Below the pieces are notes generated by a model. The model made no database searches. It saw nothing but the letters and a program-made list of their open reading frames with translations, and had not been told where the DNA came from. 12,826 bases of DNA from JAGLQA01 sp023135565. GTDB taxonomy: Bacteria > Acidobacteriota > Aminicenantia > UBA2199. The stretch's first letter is position 1. Every line of letters begins with the position of its first letter. Below, piece by piece: positions 5,248-12,704 of this stretch. Made by a program: the position numbers and the translations under genes. The DNA lies in assembly GCA_030639305.1 (NCBI GenBank), contig DAOWCY010000202.1:1-12826 (forward strand). Direction: 5' to 3'.

Positions 5248-8247
5248 CTAAAAATCGAAACCTATCCAGAAATTAACGCCATAATATTTGCGGGCATGTA
5301 AATCGGTTTTATGGACCCAGTCTATGTGCAGCGGGTAGCCGAACATGTAAAAGGCCAGTCCGAAACCGTAAGAGGCAATAGGGTCTCTCAGCTTGATACC
5401 GCCTTCTTTGAATAAGCGGTTAAGACCCCGGCCTTCGTCGAAAACCTGGAAGTCCTGGCCGTTCATCCAGACGCCGCCGATATCGAAGAAGAATACACCC
5501 CGGATCGGCCCTAATACACCGATGAACGTATTGGCCTGGTAGACGATGGGAAACCTGAATTCGGCATTAAAAAAAGCGACATTGCTGCCTACCAGCCGCC
5601 TGAACTCCGAAGCTCGCAGGGTGTTGTCGCCGCCCAGCCAGTACAACTGCGGGTGCGCCCCTTTCGAGAAATACCCCACTGTGCGCAGCGCCAGCAGCGT
5701 GCTGCGGCCGAGCTTGAAATATTTCCTAAAATCGGTTTCGACACTATAGCCGTCCATAAAAGAATCGCCTAATTTTACATATTTATCGAAACTGAAACGG
5801 AATGTATGTCCCATAAGAGGACCGAAACGGGAAAACAAAATGGTGTCGCCGGCAAGAGAGATGTTCAACCGGGTCACCGGGCCGTCGAAAAATTGGGCAT
5901 AAGGCAGTTCGTCGCCGTAGAATATCTCGTCGATATTCTCCTCCTGGACATAAAAAGAGGCGCTGGCTTCCGCCCTGAGCGACCGGCTGAAAGGATAGTA
6001 AAAACCGAGGGTGCCGCCTAATTTTTGCCTGATTTTTATGTAGGCATTGTAGCTGATATAAAAGGAGTCGGTATAGTAATACAGGGCGCCGAAATACTGT
6101 AGGCGGCTGGCCTGGTTGACATAGGTAAGATGATAGGAGCGGTAACCGAAATAGGAAGATGCCATGAACTGGAAATTATGGTCGCCCATGATATCGGAAA
6201 AATTCATAGCTGTATACCCCATGATCGAACCGTCGGTGCCGATGGCCCCCGCTACCGGCGTATAACCGCGCAGGAATAAGGATTTCAAAGGTTTGTAGCG
6301 GCCCTTATCCTGCACCTTAAAAGTGGGGTCCGGTAGGCTCTTCTGCTCTAATTGAGCGGCGGCGGCCATGTCCATTTTTCCCTGGGCTAAAAGGGTGGTC
6401 TCTTTTTTCCCGGTGCCGATTTCGAAGTCCTCCTCGAAAGAAGCGGCTCTTTTTTTTAAGTCTGCTTCATTGTTTGCCACTAAGACGAATTCCAACCGGC
6501 GCTTCTCGATATATTCGGAAATATCTTTTTTAAACAGGTGGAACATGCCTTTATAATAAGTGGAAAAGACCAGCTCTTTCTTTTGGTCTGCTTTTTTTTC
6601 GCCGGGGATCTCGATGGGGAAAAAATTACCTGTCCTGACATCTGTGTACCGGTACATGGTCTGTGTATCTAATTCGATGGCATTCAAGTTGTAGGATTCC
6701 ATTTCGTCTGAACTGTAGTAGACCTTTTTACCGTCCGGGGAAAAAGTTGGAGCAATATCGCTGTAATTGCCGTCGGTGAGCTTTTTGGCCAGTTCGGGTT
6801 TTTCGATAGGGCCCAAATACAATTTCTGGTATTTGTCGCCTTTGGCGGAAAAAGCGATCTTTTTCCCGTCGGGCGAAATATTAAAGGCTTTTATGTAAAG
6901 AGCGCCGGTGGTGACTTTTCGTACTTTTTCGGACTTGAGGTCCATGGTAAAGATGAATGACCGGGAATTATCGATGCCGATGAAGTACAATTCTTTGCCG
7001 TTGGGATGAAAATCCGGCGACGTGGGTGCTTCTATATTTTTTAGTTTTATCCTTTTTAGAATTTTCCCGGACAGCACATCCACCATAACTAAGTAATTAT
7101 CGAGGCTTTTGCGGGCAAAAAAGGCAATCTTTTCGGCATTTTTGTCCCAGGAGATCGATATGCCGTTCTCCGGGTTAAATTGAAACTGGATACCGTCATA
7201 TTTCCTGGTATAGCCCGGGGTAATATTTATGATGGTTTTGCCGGTTTTCATGGAAATCAAAATAATCTCTACTTTCCCCGATTTCCTGTTCCCGGTTAAA
7301 ACCGCCAGCACTTCACCGCTGGGAGATAGTTGATGAGAGAAAGAATATACATAGGGGAAATCCGGGCCGATGTTATAACTGTAGTCCTCAGGATTTTCTT
7401 TGCTGCGGAAACGTTTGAATTTATCCCGCATAAATTTCCTGAACTCATGGTTGAACATTTTGGGCGTGTAGTTGAAGGTCTTGAAAAAGTTCCTTTTCCC
7501 GGCGCCGAACATGCCGGTGCGGTAAGAATATAACAACTGCCGCACGCCCCTGGGACCGAACTTGCTCTCTAAGAAATCATAAATGAAATGTCCCCAGTTA
7601 TAGGCGCTCCTGCCGTGCATGTACTGGGATCTCAGTTGTCCACCCTTGGTAATAGTGGGGATCCAGTCGTTTAAGACATTGTCCCTTTCTACCAGCAGGT
7701 CGATGCTGCGCCAGTGGCCGGCCACATATTCGGCCAAACCTTCCGTTACCCAAAGCGGGGGCGGGCGAAAAAGGGACGCCCGGCCTAAGATCGTATTTTC
7801 GAACACATGGGCCATCTCATGGGCAATCAACCTGCTCATTTCCCCGCTGGGCATATCGCCTTGAATGACCACGCGCCGGGCCAGGCGGTCGGAGAAGCCT
7901 ATTGCTCCCGGCGGGATGAAGGAGGGAATAATATTGGTTTGTTCAAAGTCGATATGGGATTTGTAAAAAATGAGAGGGGTTTTCCTTTCGACCCGGTAAT
8001 TTAACAGTTTGGATACTTTATCGTATGCTTTTTCCGCCTGGGCAGCGATCTTTTTTACCAGCCGGGGGTTGTTCACATAGTAGTGTATTTTGAAGTTGGG
8101 GGTCTCTACCGTGCGCCACTTGAACTTTTGTCTCATCACTTTGTTTTTTCCATAATAGGGCATATAGAATTGTTGGGAAAAGAGGGGAGCGGCAAAGAGC
8201 ACAATAAGTGTAATACTTATTATTGTTATTATTTTTTTTGTTTTCAT
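5248..8247 (-). CDS. Gluzincin protease, TolB-like propeller, Omp85-like barrel in one protein
   Basis: A 999-residue secreted protein. Residues 1-24 form a signal peptide (KTKK, then a hydrophobic stretch to about 22). Residues about 45-285 are a peptidase-MA-like metalloprotease: HEMAH at 143-147, with the downstream WVTEGLAEY supplying the probable third zinc ligand (E169). Residues about 300-575 carry repeated propeller blades of PD40/TolB style, seen in SPSGEVLAV (308-316), HPNGKELYFIG (414-424), SPDGKKIAFSA (458-468) and SPDGKKVYYSS (503-513). A linker (580-650) is charged. The last 340 residues are aromatic-rich alternating strands ending in FWIGFDF with a terminal Phe, as in outer-membrane barrels. 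GGDNTLRASEFRRLVGSNVAFFNAEFRFP (872-900) matches the Omp85 barrel signature. It would sit in the outer membrane with protease and propeller on the periplasmic side. It starts 9 bases after the lipoprotein stop with AGGA upstream, and is the last gene of its operon. Domain identities are strong; the combined role is unknown. Confidence 0.88.
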   Translation of the reverse strand: MKTKKIITIISITLIVLFAAPLFSQQFYMPYYGKNKVMRQKFKWRTVETPNFKIHYYVNNPRLVKKIAAQAEKAYDKVSKLLNYRVERKTPLIFYKSHIDFEQTNIIPSFIPPGAIGFSDRLARRVVIQGDMPSGEMSRLIAHEMAHVFENTILGRASLFRPPPLWVTEGLAEYVAGHWRSIDLLVERDNVLNDWIPTITKGGQLRSQYMHGRSAYNWGHFIYDFLESKFGPRGVRQLLYSYRTGMFGAGKRNFFKTFNYTPKMFNHEFRKFMRDKFKRFRSKENPEDYSYNIGPDFPYVYSFSHQLSPSGEVLAVLTGNRKSGKVEIILISMKTGKTIINITPGYTRKYDGIQFQFNPENGISISWDKNAEKIAFFARKSLDNYLVMVDVLSGKILKRIKLKNIEAPTSPDFHPNGKELYFIGIDNSRSFIFTMDLKSEKVRKVTTGALYIKAFNISPDGKKIAFSAKGDKYQKLYLGPIEKPELAKKLTDGNYSDIAPTFSPDGKKVYYSSDEMESYNLNAIELDTQTMYRYTDVRTGNFFPIEIPGEKKADQKKELVFSTYYKGMFHLFKKDISEYIEKRRLEFVLVANNEADLKKRAASFEEDFEIGTGKKETTLLAQGKMDMAAAAQLEQKSLPDPTFKVQDKGRYKPLKSLFLRGYTPVAGAIGTDGSIMGYTAMNFSDIMGDHNFQFMASSYFGYRSYHLTYVNQASRLQYFGALYYYTDSFYISYNAYIKIRQKLGGTLGFYYPFSRSLRAEASASFYVQEENIDEIFYGDELPYAQFFDGPVTRLNISLAGDTILFSRFGPLMGHTFRFSFDKYVKLGDSFMDGYSVETDFRKYFKLGRSTLLALRTVGYFSKGAHPQLYWLGGDNTLRASEFRRLVGSNVAFFNAEFRFPIVYQANTFIGVLGPIRGVFFFDIGGVWMNGQDFQVFDEGRGLNRLFKEGGIKLRDPIASYGFGLAFYMFGYPLHIDWVHKTDLHARKYYGVNFWIGFDF

Positions 8248-8256
8248 CTTTTTATC

Positions 8257-8868
8257 CTACCTTAGCAATAAATACCTTTGCTCGAATCTTTTGTTCCGGG
8301 TGACTTCCTTTATAAATTTATCGGTCACTTTGCTGAATAGGGCCTTAAAATTGAATTCCGGTTTTTCCGGGTCGGCGTCTTTTAGCTTGCTTTCGTATTT
8401 CTTTTTGAAGACCTCTTTGCCGTCCACGCCGGTAATGACTACCTCGAATTCCATGCCCCAGTGCTGCACCGAAACAAAGGTTTTTGCTTTTTTGCCGGCG
8501 TCGTTCCTGACTTTCCGGATAACGCTTCTCTCTTTTATATCGAAAGAAAGTTTCCCGGAGATGAGCAGCGCGTCCTCGGTTTTATTTTCTTCTATAAAAG
8601 GTTCTATCTCTCTCTGGGTGACTTGCGCCATTTCTTTTAAGAAGAAATTTTTTATTTCCGGCAGTATTTGGTAGCCTTTGGGTTGATTCTTGATTTCCAG
8701 GTCTTTGTACAGGATCTTAGCCGGTTTTTTAAAATCCACTGCTTTCTTATCGGTGAAAGGGATTCGTACCGACAAATGGTTTCTGCTCACGGAAGAACAG
8801 GACACGGCGATAAATGCCGGCAAAACCGCGATAGTAAAAATTATTATATTTTTATATCTCTTTTTCAT
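8257..8868 (-). CDS. Predicted lipoprotein of unknown function
   Basis: A 203-residue protein with a lipoprotein signal: KKRYK, a hydrophobic core (8-20), then IAVSC with the probable lipidated Cys at 24 followed by SS, which favours outer-membrane sorting in the E. coli rule. The mature part is basic and mixed alpha/beta, with a strand-rich middle (ALLISGKLSFDIKERSVI, FVSVQHWGMEFEVVITGVDGKEVF) and a charged helical C-terminus. I do not recognise a family. Its position between a TPR protein and an outer-membrane barrel protease suggests an accessory factor for assembly or anchoring of that barrel, by inference only. The ATG follows the TPR stop by one base, preceded by AAGGA. Confidence 0.8.
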   Translation of the reverse strand: MKKRYKNIIIFTIAVLPAFIAVSCSSVSRNHLSVRIPFTDKKAVDFKKPAKILYKDLEIKNQPKGYQILPEIKNFFLKEMAQVTQREIEPFIEENKTEDALLISGKLSFDIKERSVIRKVRNDAGKKAKTFVSVQHWGMEFEVVITGVDGKEVFKKKYESKLKDADPEKPEFNFKALFSKVTDKFIKEVTRNKRFEQRYLLLR

Positions 8869-8869
8869 T

Positions 8870-9289
8870 TTATTTTCCTTTGTTTCCTTTGCTTCCTTTT
8901 TTGGGCATCCCGGAGTTTTCCTTTTTTTTCTTTTTCTTTCTTTTTTTTTCTTCTTCGCCCGGTTTACCTTCTAAAATCCTTTTTAGTTTTTCGTAGTTTT
9001 TTTTGATCAGGGCGTTACCCGGGGAGAGTTTCAGGGCTTTTTTATAGGCATCTTCGGCCTCTTTGAATTTCTCCATTTTTTCTAAGGCTACTGCCATATT
9101 ATTGTGGATGAGGGCGCTTTCTTTGCCCCGGGACAGGGCTTTTTGCCAACGGAAGTAGGCTTCTTTCCACATTCCCTGGGCGGCCAATTTATTGGCGAAA
9201 TCAACCTCTGACTTGAAGTAGTTTTTCCGCGCCGAACAAAAGCTCAACGCAATGCTAACCGACACTAACAGTAAAATCCAACGTTTCAC
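8870..9289 (-). CDS. Small TPR protein, exported, with Lys-rich tail
   Basis: A 139-residue protein. Residues 1-19 are a signal sequence (MKRW, hydrophobic run, SFCSA). The Cys at 18 hints at a lipoprotein, but the Phe before it departs from the usual lipobox, so cleavage by signal peptidase I is also possible. Two TPR units follow: about 27-58 (ANKLAAQGMWKEAYFRWQKAL) and 59-92 (ALIHNNMAVALEKMEKFKEAEDAYKKALKLSP). Residues 111-139 form a highly basic tail with a run of Lys encoded by long pyrimidine/T tracts on the + strand (8915-8956). The start is GTG, with a perfect AGGAGG (9300-9295) 5 bases upstream. First gene of the envelope operon. Protein-protein interaction is the likely role. Confidence 0.85.
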   Translation of the reverse strand: MKRWILLLVSVSIALSFCSARKNYFKSEVDFANKLAAQGMWKEAYFRWQKALSRGKESALIHNNMAVALEKMEKFKEAEDAYKKALKLSPGNALIKKNYEKLKRILEGKPGEEEKKRKKKKKKENSGMPKKGSKGNKGK

Positions 9290-9329
9290 GGGTACCTCCT
9301 GTATACTGTAATCTTTAAGATGATAATAT

Positions 9330-9358
9330 ATTATAGTATTATCCGGCTATAATTTCAA
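9330..9358 (-). promoter_or_regulatory. Promoter of the TPR/lipoprotein/barrel operon
   Basis: TTGAAA (9358-9353) and a perfect TATAAT (9335-9330) on the minus strand with a 17-base spacer, ahead of AGGAGG and the GTG at 9289. The leader is about 33 bases. The surrounding AT-rich stretch (9305-9380) gives no clear operator. Confidence 0.85.
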
Positions 9359-9458
9359 CCAAAATTTGCAAAAAAATTTTCAAATCGGCATTTTTTTGCA
9401 ATTTGTTTTCATACGCGGTGTTCACTTATTCATCATGAAAGAAGGCGGGGAATAAACT

Positions 9459-9523
9459 ATGAGTTATGAATGATGAATTATGAGGGGGATTATGAGTGAT
9501 GAGTGGGCTGCTGAAAGCTGTAA
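9459..9523. repeat. ATGA-rich degenerate repeat and heptamer pair next to tRNA
   Basis: From 9459 to about 9506 the sequence is built from TTATGA/GTGATGA-like words (TGAGTTATGAATGATGAATTATGA with variants). It then ends in GCTGAAA-GCTGTAA (9510-9523), the same two heptamers as at 97-110. It abuts the last base of the tRNA gene. No ORF. Confidence 0.55.
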
Positions 9524-9608
9524 TGCCGGAGGAGGGAGTCGAACCCTCACAGGGATAAACCCCGCCAGATTTTGAGTCTGATGCGTCTGCCAATTCCGCC
9601 ACTCCGGC
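9524..9608 (-). tRNA. tRNA-Leu (anticodon CAA)
   Basis: An 85-base cloverleaf on the minus strand. The acceptor stem GCCGGAG pairs with CTCCGGC (7 bp) and the discriminator is A at 9524. There is a D-arm, an anticodon stem-loop with loop CTCAAAA giving anticodon CAA (reads UUG), a long variable arm as in class II tRNAs, and a T-arm GAGGG-TTCGACT-CCCTC. CCA is not encoded, since the next bases are TTAC, so it must be added enzymatically. It stands alone, not in a tRNA cluster. Confidence 0.95.
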
Positions 9609-9715
9609 GTCAGCTATTGATCGGCCTTTCGGGCGATCCTGTTATCCCCGGTCTACCTACTGTGTACCAAACTGTGTTACCTACCGAAACCGGGAATGTT
9701 TTGAAGTGAAGTATA

Positions 9716-9744
9716 ATTATATCACATCAGCCGCCGGCAAGCAA
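9716..9744 (-). promoter_or_regulatory. Probable promoter of tRNA-Leu
   Basis: On the minus strand, TTGCTT (9744-9739) and a perfect TATAAT (9721-9716), 17 bases apart. It would give a leader of about 100 bases containing a GATCG-type hairpin (9619-9638, one mismatch) before the tRNA at 9608. The -35 match is weak (TTG only). Confidence 0.5.
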
Positions 9745-9804
9745 GCTTGGGAAAAAAAATGCACTGCAAGAAATAAATTTTCCCAGTTGCGGGGGGCAGG
9801 TTTT

Positions 9805-9854
9805 TACAGGTTGTCCGGGAACTATCGGGACGCATGTATGCGTCCCCTACAGGT
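9805..9854. repeat. Palindromic element flanked by TACAGGT direct repeats
   Basis: GGGACGCAT (9827-9835) and ATGCGTCCC (9838-9846) form a 9-bp perfect hairpin with a 2-base spacer. It is framed by TACAGGT at 9805-9811 and again at 9848-9854. The palindrome resembles dispersed GGGACGCA-type repeats known from many bacterial assemblies. The flanking repeats could be a target-site duplication. Confidence 0.6.
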
Positions 9855-9970
9855 ATCGTTATCAGCGCTTTCTGACTTCTGAAAAACATAAATTTTGAAT
9901 TCCCGGGCAGCCTGGCAAGACTTGTCCCTCGCAGTTTTAGGTGGAGTTTCAGCCGGTTTATAAGAGGAAA

Positions 9971-10283
9971 AACCGGTCAATTTAAGCAAAAATACGTCGA
10001 TGACGACCAAAAATCCGTTGATTTGACGCCCAATCGTTCGGTGACGACCTCCGTTCGGTCGATGTTGAGCAATAATCAGTTGCTGTTGACGGAAATTCCA
10101 TCGATGATGACCGGCAATCGGTTGCTGTTGAGGAAAAATCAGTCAATGTTGAGCAACAATCGGTCGCTGTTGACCGGGAGTCGGTCACTGCTGACCGACC
10201 GTCGGTCGATACCGACCGGCAATCGGTTGCTAACGAGAAATAATCGGTTGATGATGCCCGGCAATCGGTCGATGACGAACAGA
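9971..10283. repeat. 21-bp minisatellite, about 15 degenerate units
   Basis: Fifteen consecutive units (two of 20 bp, the rest 21) run from 9971 to 10283, with core AATCGGTCGATG at the start of each; a possible further unit lies at 9951-9970. Clear copies start at 10032, 10074, 10116, 10137, 10158, 10221, 10242 and 10263. In one + frame the array reads as 7-residue repeats of type NRSMLTG from a TTG at 10023 to a stop at 10421, but a 20-bp unit breaks the frame at 10012-10031 and no ribosome site is seen. The minus strand is also partly open (STATDCR-like). Open frames are expected from a 21-bp repeat without stops, so I treat it as a repeat with doubtful coding potential. Confidence 0.8.
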
Positions 10284-10493
10284 AGGTATACGGACGCAGA
10301 GGTTAACAGGCAGTACATTGCCCCCAGGTATACTAAAGAGATAGGCGAAAGCCCTGCTATCCAGTGTGTTTTCGTGTCCTTGCCAATGGAGATGCTTTGT
10401 TATCGAGGGTTTAGGGCCTAATTAAAACGGCTGCGCTAAAACGCTTTGTGCACAGCCTGGCGGCCACAATTAACGCCCCCAGCAGCGCTTAAA
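10284..10493. other. Gene-free stretch, little recognisable
   Basis: Two AGGTATAC copies (10284-10291 and 10326-10333) are spaced 42 bases apart, which is twice the 21-bp period, so the minisatellite may decay into this stretch. GGGTTTAGGG-type sequence at 10405-10414 echoes the operon-end repeats. No convincing gene. Confidence 0.4.
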
Positions 10494-10537
10494 CCCCGTA
10501 CGCACCGGGAGGCGGCCCCGTACGCACGGGGAGGCGG
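10494..10537. repeat. Tandem 22-bp hairpin repeat
   Basis: Two adjacent 22-bp copies (10494-10515 and 10516-10537) differ at one base (10506 versus 10528). The second copy forms CCCCGT-ACGC-ACGGGG, a perfect 6-bp stem (10516-10531); in the first the changed base weakens the stem. It lies in the gene-free region before hsdM. Function unknown. Confidence 0.75.
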
Positions 10538-10599
10538 TAAGCCGTTGCGCGGTAGGGTGGTGTTTTTGGTTTTCATCATAATTTCTCATTAGCTCAGAG

Positions 10600-10713
10600 G
10601 CGACCGATTTGTGGTCGCTGCGCAGGGCTGCGCCTTTGGGGTTGCAAAAAATAGGACTTTGTATTATCATAGGTTTTAAGAAAAGCGTTGGGTATGCTGT
10701 TATTTGGCATACC
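10600..10713. other. Three hairpins in the hsdM upstream region
   Basis: GCGACC (10600-10605) pairs with GGTCGC (10613-10618). GCGCAG (10620-10625) pairs with CTGCGC (10628-10633). GGTATGC (10691-10697) pairs with GCATACC (10707-10713). They could be terminators of a vanished gene, repeat fragments or operators. No T-run makes any of them a clear terminator. Confidence 0.5.
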
Positions 10714-10791
10714 GCGGATATTATTTTACCATTACATGGCGGTAATGAACAACAAACTTGACATATTTCAAATCCCCACAGTGAGGTCGTT

Positions 10792-10838
10792 TTTTTCAAG
10801 CTTAGTCTTGAAAAACGTTTCAGTATTATTGTGAAACG
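10792..10838. promoter_or_regulatory. Two abutting inverted repeats upstream of hsdM
   Basis: TTTTTCAAG (10792-10800) and CTTGAAAAA (10807-10815) form a 9-bp inverted repeat. Directly next to it CGTTTCA (10816-10822) pairs with TGAAACG (10832-10838). They end 30 bases before the hsdM ATG. A TTGACA at 10758-10763 lacks a good -10 partner. The position suggests operator or attenuator sites controlling hsdM, by inference only. Confidence 0.5.
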
Positions 10839-10868
10839 ATTGCCGGGAAATAAAAACGAGGATAAAGA

Positions 10869-12704
10869 ATGGGCCACAGGGTGCATAGCCAGATAGTAAA
10901 TTTTATATGGAATATAGCGGATGATGTATTAAGAGATGTTTTTGTAAGAGGCAAGTATAGAGATATTATTTTGCCTTTTACCGTAATCAGGAGATTGGAT
11001 GTTCTCCTAACGCCAACTAAAGAGGAAGTATTAAAAACATGCAAATTCCTAAAGAAAGAAAAAATCGACGGCCTTGAAGGTTTAACAAGGATTTCGGGAT
11101 ACCCTTTTTTTAATGTTTCATCTTTTACCATGGAGATGCTGCTCAACGACCCGGATCATATCGACTCCAACCTGGAAGCATACCTTGATGGATTCAGCGA
11201 AAATGTCCAGGTTATTATCAGCAAGTTTAAATTAAGAAACCAGTTGGAGACAATGAGAGACAGTAATATTACTTATGCGCTGATCGAGAAATTTGTCGCA
11301 AAGGATATTAATCTCGCGCCTCATGAAACCTTGAACAGTAAAGGCGAGAAACTGCCGCCCCTGGATAATCACGACATGGGAGCCGTATTCGAAGAATTGA
11401 TCAGGAAATTTAATGAAGAAAACAATGAAGAAGCAGGGGAACATTTCACTCCCAGGGACATCATTAAATTAATGACTCATATTATATTTGAACCGGTGCG
11501 GGATCGACTGGCAAAAGGGGCTGCTTATTTGATATATGACCCGGCCTGCGGTTCCGGGGGAATGTTGACTGAAGCTGAAAACTATGCCGAAGAAATAACA
11601 GCCGGGGAGAATAAATTTCACCTGTATGGACAGGAAGTAAACCCCGAAACCTATGCCGTCTGTACTTCCGATATGCTGATAAAAGGAGAAGCGCCCGGAA
11701 ATATCCTTTTTGGCTCCACACTTTCTAAAGATGGTTTTCCCGATAAGGAATTCGATTTTATGTTATCCAACCCGCCCTATGGTAAAAGCTGGAAAATCGA
11801 CATGGATGACATTTTTGGAGAAAAAAAACAAATCACCGACCATCGTTTTCTTAAGGGCGTACCGCGCAGCAGTGACGGTCAATTATTGTTTTTGTCCAAT
11901 ATGGCGGCCAAAATGAAACACAGCACTGAGCTGGGCAGCAGGGTTGCTTCGGTGCACAACGGTTCCGCACTTTTCACCGGGGATGCCGGCAGCGGGGAGA
12001 GTGAGATCAGGCGGTGGTTGATCGAGAATGACTGGTTGGATTGTATTATCGGGCTGCCCAAGGACATGTTTTACAACACCGGTATTTCGACATATATTTT
12101 TATAGTAACCAACCGGAAAGCGGCGGAAAGGAAAGGAAAAGTGCAGTTGATCGACGCCTCCGGCATGTATGAAAAGATGAGGAGGAACTTAGGTAAGAAA
12201 TCCAACAGTTTATCAGCGGGGCATATAGATGAAATTACCCGGCTTTACCTGGAATTCAAAGAGAGCGAGCAGTCGAAGATATTTAAGAATGACGATTTCG
12301 GTTTTGAGAAGATTACGGTGGAGCGGCCGCTGCGATTAGCGGCGCGATTTTCGTCGGAAGGTGTTGCCGCGCTGCGATATATAGACTTGCTGCGTGAGAT
12401 CATGGAGTGGATGTACAGTCGTTTCGGGGACAGCGTATATAGTGACATCGGGCAGCATAAAAACCCTATCGAGCATTATTTAGAGAAGAATGAGGTCAAG
12501 ATAAGCCCGGCTAATAAGAGAAAAATCCTGGATGAAAAGACCTGGAAGAAGCAGGCGCGGGTAATGGAAGCGGGGCAGCGGTTATTTGTTGAGATAGGGG
12601 AAAAGGAGTATAAAGATTTTAATATTTTCAGGAGGGTAGTGGATTTAGCTTTAAAGAAGTTGGGAATAAAGTTAGACGCAGCCGAAACTATAGCGCTCAC
12701 CTAA
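10869..12704 (+). CDS. hsdM: HsdM, type I restriction-modification methylase, C-terminally truncated
   Basis: A 611-residue N6-adenine methylase subunit of a type I restriction-modification system. The N-terminal helical HsdM_N region covers residues 1-160. EHFTPRDI (191-198) leads into the SAM-binding motif DPACGSGGML (224-233), and the catalytic NPPY is at 301-304. The later family block IGLPKDMFYNTGISTYIFIV is at 394-413. The ATG at 10869 has GAGG (10858-10861) 7 bases upstream. The protein follows the family as far as KLDAAE (601-606), where relatives continue with a further C-terminal region. Here five foreign-looking residues (TIALT) and a TAA follow, at the point where an IS-like sequence starts. 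The catalytic core is complete, but the domain that helps partner binding is probably lost. hsdS and hsdR are not in the window. Family identity is strong; the truncation is inferred from memory of longer relatives. Confidence 0.92.
   Translation: MGHRVHSQIVNFIWNIADDVLRDVFVRGKYRDIILPFTVIRRLDVLLTPTKEEVLKTCKFLKKEKIDGLEGLTRISGYPFFNVSSFTMEMLLNDPDHIDSNLEAYLDGFSENVQVIISKFKLRNQLETMRDSNITYALIEKFVAKDINLAPHETLNSKGEKLPPLDNHDMGAVFEELIRKFNEENNEEAGEHFTPRDIIKLMTHIIFEPVRDRLAKGAAYLIYDPACGSGGMLTEAENYAEEITAGENKFHLYGQEVNPETYAVCTSDMLIKGEAPGNILFGSTLSKDGFPDKEFDFMLSNPPYGKSWKIDMDDIFGEKKQITDHRFLKGVPRSSDGQLLFLSNMAAKMKHSTELGSRVASVHNGSALFTGDAGSGESEIRRWLIENDWLDCIIGLPKDMFYNTGISTYIFIVTNRKAAERKGKVQLIDASGMYEKMRRNLGKKSNSLSAGHIDEITRLYLEFKESEQSKIFKNDDFGFEKITVERPLRLAARFSSEGVAALRYIDLLREIMEWMYSRFGDSVYSDIGQHKNPIEHYLEKNEVKISPANKRKILDEKTWKKQARVMEAGQRLFVEIGEKEYKDFNIFRRVVDLALKKLGIKLDAAETIALT

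Noticed and set aside
9994..10283. CRISPR array
   Set aside because: Repeats are directly contiguous without unique spacers, degenerate in every unit and no cas genes are present, so it is a minisatellite.
10023..10421. A 132-residue NRSMLTG-repeat protein as a real gene
   Set aside because: It begins with TTG, has no ribosome binding site, the array is interrupted by a 20-bp unit, and stop-free frames are expected from a 21-bp repeat; listed only as a repeat.
10758..10786. Promoter for hsdM with -35 TTGACA at 10758-10763
   Set aside because: The expected -10 position (GTGAGG) does not match, so a promoter cannot be supported.
10470..10886. Minus-strand frame of 138 codons upstream of hsdM
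   Set aside because: It runs through the 22-bp hairpin repeats, three other hairpins and the start of hsdM, has no recognisable motifs, and is best explained as chance in repeat-rich DNA.
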